Shown here: one piece after another, positions 1 to 5,385 of the stretch | Layout: every line of letters begins with the position of its first letter | How positions within the stretch are numbered: the first letter of the stretch is position 1 | Notes under the pieces: generated by a model | The model's database searches: none | The model's input: only the letters and a program-made list of their open reading frames with translations | What the model was told of the DNA's origin: nothing | Source of the DNA: Bacteroidia bacterium | GTDB taxonomy: Bacteria > Bacteroidota > Bacteroidia > Bacteroidales > BM520 | DNA: 5,385 bases | Reading direction: 5' to 3' | NCBI GenBank assembly: GCA_009930445.1 | Contig: RZYD01000180.1 | Location: 1-5,385 of the forward strand | Program-made: the position numbers and the translations under genes

Positions 1-425
1 AAGGTTGCAGCAGAATCGAGGTACAGTACATCGGAGGTACCTGTACCTTCATGGGTAAAATACAATTGCTGGCTATTGGGATGCATGCGAACGGCTTCCC
101 CTTCGAATTCGGGGGCATCCATTGGAAGAAAACCGACAACCTGAAAAGCAGAAGTATCCAGCGTAATCGTCATTTCAGCCAGGAAGAGGCCGGCCAATGG
201 ACGGGTTTTATCCGGGAGAAGATAGAAAAACCCGTGTTCCGGAGCGGGTTCAATTCCTGAAATTCCCCCAATTTCTAATGTGTCGCCCCTGTCGGTAATA
301 AACGCTTCTCCGGCCGGAATTTCGAAATAGTAACTATTCGCATAATCCATTCGAATCTGTGTCCGTCCTTCAGCCGTATTCAACAGCAGTAGTCCAAGAA
401 TCAGGATCCCTCGCGACAGTATCAT
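1..425 (-). CDS. Secreted esterase-like phytase-family (beta-propeller) protein, N-terminal part, cut by window edge
   Basis: An open frame not interrupted by stops runs from an ATG at 425 off the left edge, giving 141 codons. The first ~20 residues look like a signal peptide: a short arginine-containing start, then the hydrophobic stretch ILILGLLLL, so the product is probably exported. The mature part contains GGISGIEPAPEHGFFYLLPD (residues 53-72) and later EFEGEAV...LYFTHEGTG (106-129). This resembles the 'esterase-like activity of phytase' family (Pfam PF13449), where a [L/I]SGL-D...G.FY.LSDD segment is followed by a D.EGL...L..S.EG segment. That match is from memory. Family membership does not prove phytase or esterase activity. 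An in-frame ATG at 458 would add 11 residues (MNNTRCQKRKG), give a more basic signal-peptide start, and overlap the upstream GNAT stop by 8 bases, so the start is undecided. The gene lies 25 bases after the GNAT gene and is probably co-transcribed with it. Confidence 0.7.
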   Translation of the reverse strand, partial: MILSRGILILGLLLLNTAEGRTQIRMDYANSYYFEIPAGEAFITDRGDTLEIGGISGIEPAPEHGFFYLLPDKTRPLAGLFLAEMTITLDTSAFQVVGFLPMDAPEFEGEAVRMHPNSQQLYFTHEGTGTSDVLYLDSAAT

Positions 426-450
426 GCCTTTTCTCTTTTGGCAGCGTGTA

Positions 451-1617
451 TTATTCATTGGGCATCCCTGATTTACGGACTTGTTTCAGCGGTTTCACAT
501 AACACCGTGACCGTTTATGTTGGCGGGCATCCAATTTTGACCAAAGCTGATTTACTTTAAGGTTAGTTTCCAGTTCTTTAGTAGTTTCTATTTCCAGGAC
601 GCCATTTTGATATATCTTTTTTGCTATTTCGTTAAATATCATCGCATTAACGCCCTTATTCTGAAAATCTTCACGGACGGCGATAAGCAGCAGATCGATG
701 GTATGATGATATTTTAAAACCTGGAAAAGAGTAAGAAACCCGCGCAGCGACATGGATCCATTTATCTTTTTGAGGGCTGCTGAGAGTGAAGGGAAGCCAA
801 GCCCAAAGCCAATGAGTTTATCATTTTCATCGGCGATCATGGCGATGTAGGCTCGTTTCAATATAAACCAATTGGAATTAATTAATTGTTTTGCCTGATT
901 TTTTGAAATCTCCGTAAACCCATAAAGCCCTGTATAAGCACGATTAATCAGTTTAAAGGCTTCACCGGTACGTTTAAGCAGCTGACGTCGGTTTTTTATT
1001 GGTATCGCATGCAGATTGTAGCGTTGTTCGACCATTTGAGCCCCCCGAAGGATGCGTTCCGGGATTTGTTCGGGTACGGTTAAATTATACTCCACCCAAT
1101 CGACATCTTTGGTATAGCCACAGGCTTCAAGCATGGAAGCATAATAGGGATAATTGTAATGAGCGTAGGTGGTTGGCATCTCATCAAATCCTTCCACAAG
1201 AATTCCGGAGGGATCGAAAGAAGTAAAGCCAATGGGGCCGTGTATAAGGTCGGCATCATTCTCCAGGGCCCAAATTTCCACTTTGTGCATCAATTTTTTC
1301 AGTACTTCCAGATCCTCAACAAAATCGAGCCAGCCGAACCGGGCGTATTTCTGTTCCCGTCCTTCATTATACCGGTGATTAATAATTCCGGCAATGCGGC
1401 CTACCACTTTTTTATTTCGAAGGGCCAACCAAAGGCGGGCATCACAATATTCATAAGCCGGATTAAAATCGGGGGAAAAATTCTTTACTTCCTGTGACCG
1501 TATCGGGGGAATAAAATTGGGAACATCCTGATATAACCCTTCCGGGAAACGAATAAAATCGTTAAGCTCCTTTTCTTTCAATACTTCCTTTATGATGATT
1601 GTCATCTTCATTTTCAT
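451..1617 (-). CDS. GNAT-fold N-acetyltransferase-like protein (large YghO-like family)
   Basis: This is a 388-residue protein, about twice the length of a single GNAT domain. The C-terminal half looks like the acetyl-CoA-binding core. It has a beta-strand and turn, LLLIAVREDFQNKGVNAMIF (309-328), resembling GNAT motif A (Q-x-x-G-x-G/A, here Q319-N-K-G-V-N-A). A later ETTKELETNLKVNQLWSKLDAR segment (344-365) resembles the motif B helix. The N-terminal half contains HGPIGFTSFDPSGILVEGFD (126-145) and a tyrosine-rich YNYPYYASMLEACGY (154-168). I recognise these as typical of a conserved Bacteroidota family usually annotated as GNAT or hypothetical and related to E. coli YghO; the family assignment is from memory. 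Substrate and role are unknown. The protein begins MKMKM, so starts at 1617, 1611 and 1605 are all possible. The 1617 start has an AGG eight bases upstream. It follows the antiporter gene by 138 bases and appears to have its own promoter. Confidence 0.85.
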   Translation of the reverse strand: MKMKMTIIIKEVLKEKELNDFIRFPEGLYQDVPNFIPPIRSQEVKNFSPDFNPAYEYCDARLWLALRNKKVVGRIAGIINHRYNEGREQKYARFGWLDFVEDLEVLKKLMHKVEIWALENDADLIHGPIGFTSFDPSGILVEGFDEMPTTYAHYNYPYYASMLEACGYTKDVDWVEYNLTVPEQIPERILRGAQMVEQRYNLHAIPIKNRRQLLKRTGEAFKLINRAYTGLYGFTEISKNQAKQLINSNWFILKRAYIAMIADENDKLIGFGLGFPSLSAALKKINGSMSLRGFLTLFQVLKYHHTIDLLLIAVREDFQNKGVNAMIFNEIAKKIYQNGVLEIETTKELETNLKVNQLWSKLDARQHKRSRCYVKPLKQVRKSGMPNE

Positions 1618-1630
1618 TGGTTGGACCTAT

Positions 1631-1663
1631 CAAAGATAGCATTTTACACCGGAATCCCGGAAA
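1631..1663 (-). promoter_or_regulatory. Candidate Bacteroidota-type promoter for the GNAT gene
   Basis: The minus strand reads TATCTTTG at 1638-1631, an exact match to the Bacteroidota -7 consensus TAnnTTTG. A TTTC at 1663-1660, 21 bases further upstream, is a one-mismatch -33 element (consensus TTTG). Transcription would begin near 1626, leaving a leader of only about 9 bases before the ATG at 1617, or about 21 bases if translation starts at 1605. Placement between two genes on the right strand supports it; no experiment is visible in sequence. Confidence 0.5.
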
Positions 1664-1670
1664 TCTTTTG

Positions 1671-1678
1671 CAAATCTA
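1671..1678 (-). promoter_or_regulatory. Second candidate -7 box (TAnnTTTG) upstream of the GNAT gene
   Basis: The minus strand reads TAGATTTG at 1678-1671, a second exact TAnnTTTG match 40 bases upstream of the first. The nearest upstream TTG is 26 bases away, longer than the usual spacer, so it is a weaker candidate. It would give a leader of roughly 50 bases. Confidence 0.3.
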
Positions 1679-1755
1679 TTCAGAAAAGCCATATCGGCAT
1701 GACACAATAAAGAAAAAAAAAGATTTCTTAACAGATTTTAACAGCCCCGAAGGTT

Positions 1756-3645
1756 TTACTTTTTCCTGGCTAGTTGCTTTTGTTCTGTAACCCGGGACAA
1801 TGTATCCCAGTCGAGGTTTTTATGTTGATGTTTATCTTCCTGTTCCCTTTGGATAAGCTTTTCGAGTTCTTCGAAATGGGTTCGGATTTTGTTCAGGTGG
1901 CTGTTATGGTCGTGGCGGGTTTTTGCGAATTCATAAAGGGCCATTTTATCGTGTTTGGCGAAACGTTTGGAAGCTCTTGAGACCTGAAAAGCACGAAATC
2001 CCAGTTTTATCAATGCATCCTTACCCATGTGCAGGGCTGAATCAAAATTTTCACGATACACATCGTGAACTCCGGCATCGATAATGTCGTATACACTTTC
2101 CCAGCCTGAAGCCCGCGAAAGGATAGTCAGGTGAGGAAAATACTTATGGACAGTATCGACGATTGCCAGAGTTTTATCCAGGTCGTTAAGTGTAATAATG
2201 AGTAATTCGGCCTCTTCTGCACCTGCGGCCTGAAGCAGGCTCCGGCGTGAGGCATCCCCATAATAAACTTTAATGCCCAGCTTACGCAATAATTCCACAT
2301 TATCGGCATCAATATCCAGAAATGTGGCCTTTACCCCATTGGCCTGAAGAAATCGCCCGACTACACTGCCCATATTGCCAAATCCAGCAATAATAACGCT
2401 GTTTTTTTCAATGCCTGATTCATCCACTTCGTCTTCTTTTTCTTTGGTTCCAAAGCGGGGTTGAATCAACCTTTCATTGATCAGCATAAAAACAGGGGTC
2501 AGCAGCATAGTAATTACGGTAACCGCGATTAGAATTTCAACGACTTCGGAGGGGATTACATTGTTTTGTAGCGCAAAACTCAGTAGGATAAAGGCAAATT
2601 CACCTCCCTGGGCGAGAGAGAAAGCAAAAAGCAACGTACTATCGGCTTTCATTTTAAAAATCCGCCCAATGACCATAAGGATAATAAATTTCAATACGAT
2701 GAGCGCGCCAACCAACGAAAAGACAAGTATGGGTTCAGCGGTGAGTAATCGAAGATTCAGAGAAGCTCCGACGCTGATAAAAAAGAGGCCAAGCAAGAGC
2801 CCTTTAAACGGAAGGATATTGGTTTCAAGTTCATGACGATATTCACTTTGGGCCAGCATAACCCCGGCCATAAAAGCGCCCAGTGCAGGGCTAACCCCAA
2901 TTTTCGTCATAAGCAATGCAGTACCAATAATTAGCAACAAGGCGGCAGCAGTAAAAATCTCGGTCAGGCGGGTTTTTGCGATAACATGAAACAACGGGCG
3001 AATCAGATATTTCCCAATAAAGAAAAATCCCGCAAAGACGCCAATAACCACAAGTGTTTTGGCCCAGAAAGGAAAGGATTCAATCCAGCTAAAGGAGTTC
3101 CCGGGCAGTGATTCCACCACATTCGACGGTGCCAGCAGAGGCAGAATTGCCAAAATCGGGATAACGGCGATATCCTGAAACAATAACACAGAGAAAGCAT
3201 TCCTGCCACCGATAGTTTTCGTAAGATTTTTTTCAGCGAGCGACTGCATAACCAGTGCAGTAGAGGAGAGTGCAAGAGCCAGGCCAATAGCCAGCGAAGC
3301 CTGCCAGGGCAAACCCAATGCGATCCCGACGGGGGTAAACACCAACGTAGTAACCCCCACCTGCGCGCCGCCCAGACCCAGAATGGGAATACGCAAACGC
3401 CAGAGTTTTGCCGGTTGCAGCTCAAGGCCGATAAGAAAAAGCATCATCACGACACCAAACTCAGCAAAGTGCATAATATCTTGTCCTTCATCGCCGATAA
3501 AACCCAGGATAAAAGGGCCCATGATGACCCCGGCCAGCAAGTATCCCAACACCGAACCCAGGCCCAATCGCTTGGCCACCGGGACCGAAACCACAGCAGC
3601 CAATAAGTAAATAAATGCCTGAAACAAAAAATTGCCCTGTTGCAT
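1756..3645 (-). CDS. KefB/KefC-type K+:H+ antiporter (CPA2 family) with RCK/KTN nucleotide-binding domain
   Basis: This 629-residue inner-membrane protein matches the length and order of E. coli KefC (620). Residues 1-390 are a hydrophobic multi-helix transport domain (family PF00999) with RLGLGSVLGYLLAGVIMGP (26-44), the helix pair LALSSTALVMQ (124-134), and LLFQDIAVIP (154-163) carrying the conserved transport aspartate D158. The regulatory loop HELETNILP is at 271-279, followed by FKGLLLGLFFISVGASL. A charged linker (399-414) leads to a TrkA-N/KTN Rossmann domain, VIIAGFGNMG (417-426), with YYGDASRRSLLQAAGA (461-476) as in KefC. The tail after 570 is charged and histidine-rich. The family exports K+ in exchange for H+ and is gated by nucleotide and glutathione adducts. 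Aligned by memory to KefC, gating positions differ (D264 to N276, E266 to L278, N551 to D566) while R416 and R516 are kept. The gene starts 15 bases after the KefG-like gene in the same operon, with an AGGG just before the ATG. Confidence 0.95.
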   Translation of the reverse strand: MQQGNFLFQAFIYLLAAVVSVPVAKRLGLGSVLGYLLAGVIMGPFILGFIGDEGQDIMHFAEFGVVMMLFLIGLELQPAKLWRLRIPILGLGGAQVGVTTLVFTPVGIALGLPWQASLAIGLALALSSTALVMQSLAEKNLTKTIGGRNAFSVLLFQDIAVIPILAILPLLAPSNVVESLPGNSFSWIESFPFWAKTLVVIGVFAGFFFIGKYLIRPLFHVIAKTRLTEIFTAAALLLIIGTALLMTKIGVSPALGAFMAGVMLAQSEYRHELETNILPFKGLLLGLFFISVGASLNLRLLTAEPILVFSLVGALIVLKFIILMVIGRIFKMKADSTLLFAFSLAQGGEFAFILLSFALQNNVIPSEVVEILIAVTVITMLLTPVFMLINERLIQPRFGTKEKEDEVDESGIEKNSVIIAGFGNMGSVVGRFLQANGVKATFLDIDADNVELLRKLGIKVYYGDASRRSLLQAAGAEEAELLIITLNDLDKTLAIVDTVHKYFPHLTILSRASGWESVYDIIDAGVHDVYRENFDSALHMGKDALIKLGFRAFQVSRASKRFAKHDKMALYEFAKTRHDHNSHLNKIRTHFEELEKLIQREQEDKHQHKNLDWDTLSRVTEQKQLARKK

Positions 3646-3660
3646 AACCCTAGTTATTTT

Positions 3661-4263
3661 TTATTTTTTTAATTCAGGAATCAAACTATTCAGACAAGAC
3701 ACCTTCGCCGCCTTTTCAAAATCTATACCCTTATCAAGAAAAGCATGGTACAACACTTCCAGGTCTTGGCGAAAAGCATCAAGCTCTTGTTCGGTTTTTA
3801 AAAGCGACCCATAAACAACAAAAGGGGGCAAAAAGTGCATTTTACAAAGTGAGGCGGTTTGTTCCATGGGTGCGAGCAACTGGCGGATAGTAAAATGGTT
3901 ACTTCCCGCTTTACCGTATGTTTTTTCCTGAGCCCCTGTGGTTATCACATGCATCATTTGCTTTCCCTCGAGTGCATTCCCTTTCATTCCATAGGCCCAC
4001 CCATGTTCCAGCACCAGATCGAGGTATTCTTTGATCAGCGATGGTGTGCTGTACCAATACATAGGGTAGTGAAATACGAGAAGCTCATGAGCCTCAAGCA
4101 AGGCCTTCTCGTTGGCCACATGGATATCAAAATCGGGGTATTCCTGATACAAATCACGAAACGTAATTCCCTCGATACCGGATAGGTTTTGAATCAGCAC
4201 ACGGTTTACTCTGGATTTTTCAAACGCGGGATGCGCAAACAGAATGAGGATTCTGGGGTTCAT
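3661..4263 (-). CDS. KefF/KefG-like flavodoxin-fold NAD(P)H oxidoreductase, ancillary to the Kef antiporter
   Basis: This 200-residue soluble protein belongs to the NAD(P)H:quinone oxidoreductase, flavodoxin-like fold family (PF02525). Visible features are the N-terminal strand and turn RILILFAHPAF (4-14), the DLYQEYPDFDI segment (37-47), the flavin-loop region VFHYPMYWYSTPSLIKEYLD (63-82), GWAYG (88-92), the ITTG loop (107-110), and the C-terminal MHFLPPFVVYG (142-152). Length and motif order closely match E. coli KefG and KefF, the cytoplasmic subunits that bind KefB and KefC and are needed for full activity; KefF also reduces quinones. Lying directly upstream of the antiporter, as kefF does with kefC, makes this the partner subunit with good confidence. 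No clear Shine-Dalgarno precedes the ATG at 4263. MdaB or WrbA-like quinone reductase is the main alternative, but the neighbour argues against it. The stop codon is in frame with the antiporter start. Confidence 0.9.
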   Translation of the reverse strand: MNPRILILFAHPAFEKSRVNRVLIQNLSGIEGITFRDLYQEYPDFDIHVANEKALLEAHELLVFHYPMYWYSTPSLIKEYLDLVLEHGWAYGMKGNALEGKQMMHVITTGAQEKTYGKAGSNHFTIRQLLAPMEQTASLCKMHFLPPFVVYGSLLKTEQELDAFRQDLEVLYHAFLDKGIDFEKAAKVSCLNSLIPELKK

Positions 4264-4292
4264 AATTGCGGGGTTTAAAAATCACTATTCGA

Positions 4293-5132
4293 TTAATAAA
4301 TCTCAGGTACAAAGGTTTGGTCTGACATAGGAGGCCTGACATATCCTTTGGTTTTAACCCGTGGTGGCAATTCCATTGGCCCCGGAGTTAAGTCTTCATA
4401 AGGGATCAAAGAGAGAAAATGGTGGATGCAGTTCAAGCGGGCCCGTTTTTTATTATCGGCAGGGACGACATACCAGGGCGCCTGTTTGATGTCGGTATAT
4501 TTAAGCATTTCGTCTTTGGCCATGGAATATTCCACCCATTTATTCCTTGATTCAAGATCCATGGGGCTCAGTTTCCATCGTTTGGTTGGGTCATTGATAC
4601 GGGCCTGAAAACGGTTTTCCTGTTCTTCATCGGAAACAGAGAACCAGTATTTTATGAGTAGAATCCCTGAACGAATAATCATGCGTTCGAATTCGGGGCA
4701 GGAGCGCATAAATTCACGGTATTGATCTTCATTGCAGTAGCCCATAACCCGTTCCACTCCGGCACGGTTGTACCAGCTTCGGTCGAAGAGAACCATTTCA
4801 CCTTCAGCGGGAAGATGAGAAATATAGCGTTGAAAATACCATTGTGTTTTTTCCTTTTCTGTAGGGGTACCCAGAGCGACGACCCGGGCAATACGAGGGT
4901 TGAGTGGTTCGGTAAATCGTTTTATAACGCCCCCTTTACCCGCAGCATCACGGCCTTCAAAAATTACGACAACTTTTAGTCCCTTTGCCTTGACCCATTC
5001 CTGTACTTTCACCAGTTCGATCTGAAGTTTTCGGAGTTCTTTCTCATAGAACACACTATTAATACGTCGCTTATCCCGTTTTTCGGGCTCTATATGCACC
5101 TTGGCGGCATTTTCGGGTTTATTTTTTGACAT
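4293..5132 (-). CDS. ppk2: Polyphosphate kinase 2 (PPK2 family, probably class I)
   Basis: This 279-residue cytoplasmic enzyme has the whole PPK2 signature (PF03976). Walker A is FEGRDAAGKGG (58-68, K66). Walker B is VLFDRSWYNRAGVERVMG (114-131, D117). The lid module lies at NDPTKRWKLSPMDLESRNKW (180-199). The family transfers phosphate between polyphosphate and nucleotides. N122 in the WYNR segment sits where class I enzymes have Asn, class II Asp and class III Glu, as I recall, so ADP-to-ATP (or GDP-to-GTP) phosphorylation with polyphosphate is most likely. The basic N-terminal 25 residues are not hydrophobic and are not a signal peptide. Length is typical of one-domain class I proteins. 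It is first in the operon with the KefG-like and Kef genes, 29 bases before the former. No ppk1 is in view. The ATG at 5132 is followed by a lysine-rich start and has only a weak purine-rich stretch (GAGAAA) in front. Confidence 0.95.
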   Translation of the reverse strand: MSKNKPENAAKVHIEPEKRDKRRINSVFYEKELRKLQIELVKVQEWVKAKGLKVVVIFEGRDAAGKGGVIKRFTEPLNPRIARVVALGTPTEKEKTQWYFQRYISHLPAEGEMVLFDRSWYNRAGVERVMGYCNEDQYREFMRSCPEFERMIIRSGILLIKYWFSVSDEEQENRFQARINDPTKRWKLSPMDLESRNKWVEYSMAKDEMLKYTDIKQAPWYVVPADNKKRARLNCIHHFLSLIPYEDLTPGPMELPPRVKTKGYVRPPMSDQTFVPEIY

Positions 5133-5152
5133 ATTTCTCGTTTTTACCGCCT

Positions 5153-5185
5153 CAAATTACGAAAAATTGTGTTTAATCCATCCAA
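5153..5185 (-). promoter_or_regulatory. Possible promoter of the ppk2-kefG-kef operon
   Basis: The minus strand has TAATTTG at 5159-5153, one base short of TAnnTTTG, and a TTG at 5185-5183, 23 bases upstream. It sits between the terminator of the preceding gene and the ppk2 start, where a promoter is expected. The box is imperfect, so this is a weak call. I see no operator or riboswitch in 5133-5236. Confidence 0.3.
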
Positions 5186-5236
5186 CTAAGTGTTGGGTTT
5201 AGGGATTATTTCAGGATAGTACGGTAGAATGGACGG

Positions 5237-5274
5237 AAAACAAACGAGGCTGCCATGACGACAGCCTCCGTTTG
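5237..5274 (-). terminator. Intrinsic terminator of the upstream secreted-protein gene
   Basis: Arms CAAACGAGGCTG (5241-5252) and CAGCCTCCGTTTG (5262-5274) pair over 12 bases with one bulged C and a 9-base loop. On the minus strand the stem ends in GTTTG and is followed by TTTT (5240-5237), giving a short U-rich tail. It starts 23 bases after the TGA of the right-edge gene, which it should terminate, separating that gene from the ppk2 operon. The U tract on the plus side is poor, so minus-strand function is favoured. Confidence 0.85.
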
Positions 5275-5297
5275 ACACTGTATAAACAATACAAGAC

Positions 5298-5385
5298 TCA
5301 TTTAATAATCACCGGTAAGGTGACATTCACATTTAAAGCTTTGATATCAATGAAATAGAGCCCTGCGTCAAATTGTTCCAAAGTT
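5298..5385 (-). CDS. C-terminal end of a probable type IX-secreted protein, cut by window edge
   Basis: Only the last 28 residues and the TGA stop are present. They include LEQFDAGLYFIDIKALNVN followed by VTLPVIIK at the very end. The pattern [D/A]-A-G-[L/V]-Y-[F/L]-[I/V] followed by a short beta-strand and a terminal hydrophobic-plus-lysine strand is what Bacteroidota type A C-terminal sorting domains (T9SS, Por secretion) look like. If so, the protein crosses the outer membrane through the type IX machinery and the tail is cleaved. The body lies outside the window, so nothing can be said of its function. A generic beta-sandwich end such as a FlgD-like domain is the alternative. A strong terminator follows. 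Confidence 0.65.
   Translation of the reverse strand, partial: TLEQFDAGLYFIDIKALNVNVTLPVIIK

Noticed and set aside
51..260. Plus-strand 69-codon frame at the left edge
   Set aside because: It lies antisense to the signal-peptide-bearing partial gene, which has clear family-like motifs.
999..1497. Plus-strand open frames within the GNAT gene
   Set aside because: They are antisense to a well-supported coding sequence, have no recognisable domains, and no start signals; they are shadows.
1649..1660. CCGG-AATC-CCGG inverted repeat as an operator
   Set aside because: The arms are only four bases and fall within a promoter spacer; too short to claim a binding site.
1700..1755. Intrinsic terminator after the Kef antiporter gene
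   Set aside because: There is a T9 run on the minus strand, but the only stems before or around it are A/T-only or two to four base pairs (CC-TTCG-GG; AAGAAA/TTTCTT). This is too weak to call as a feature.
2127..3610. Several open frames overlapping the antiporter gene in other frames or on the plus strand
   Set aside because: Their sequence is low in recognisable features and explained by the codon structure of the antiporter.
3655..3672. Programmed -1 frameshift at A AAA AAA near the end of the KefG-like gene
   Set aside because: A -1 shift would add only four residues before a TAG and would not reach the antiporter; no downstream stimulatory structure is visible.
1..5132. A phosphate-metabolism cluster uniting PPK2 with the phytase-like protein
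   Set aside because: The two genes are nearly 4 kb apart and in separate transcription units, and the 'phytase' family name does not establish phosphate release.

Overview
The window suggests a Gram-negative member of the Bacteroidota or a close relative such as Balneolota or Rhodothermota. Three things point there. A reading frame at the right edge ends in what looks like a type IX secretion C-terminal sorting signal. The leaders contain TAnnTTTG-type promoter boxes, the Bacteroidota pattern, and mostly lack strong Shine-Dalgarno sequences. Base composition is moderate. The genus cannot be told from the window. Every gene I can support lies on the minus strand, so transcription runs from right to left.

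Layout in the direction of transcription: (1) 5385-5298 is the last 28 residues of a probable secreted protein, followed by a strong intrinsic terminator at 5274-5237. (2) A roughly 100-base leader carries a possible promoter. It leads into a tight three-gene operon: a PPK2-family polyphosphate kinase (5132-4293), a KefF/KefG-type flavodoxin-fold NAD(P)H oxidoreductase (4263-3661), and a KefB/KefC-type potassium:proton antiporter with a C-terminal nucleotide-binding (RCK/KTN) domain (3645-1756). The gaps are 29 and 15 bases. (3) A 138-base intergenic region (1755-1618) contains two exact TAnnTTTG boxes. (4) A second transcription unit encodes a large GNAT-fold protein (1617-451), then the start of a secreted protein resembling the phytase-type esterase-like beta-propeller family (425-1, cut by the left edge).

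The oxidoreductase and antiporter form a recognised functional pair. In Escherichia coli the ancillary KefF/KefG proteins bind and activate KefC/KefB, which release potassium and acidify the cytoplasm when glutathione adducts of electrophiles appear. The kinase placed first may couple polyphosphate/ATP metabolism to the same stress response; that link is inferred from gene order only. The most notable point is that the antiporter keeps the transport core but differs from E. coli KefC at several gating and ligand positions, so its trigger may not be glutathione. I see no CRISPR array, tRNA, rRNA, insertion sequence or complete defence system. No stretch over 300 bases lacks a gene.
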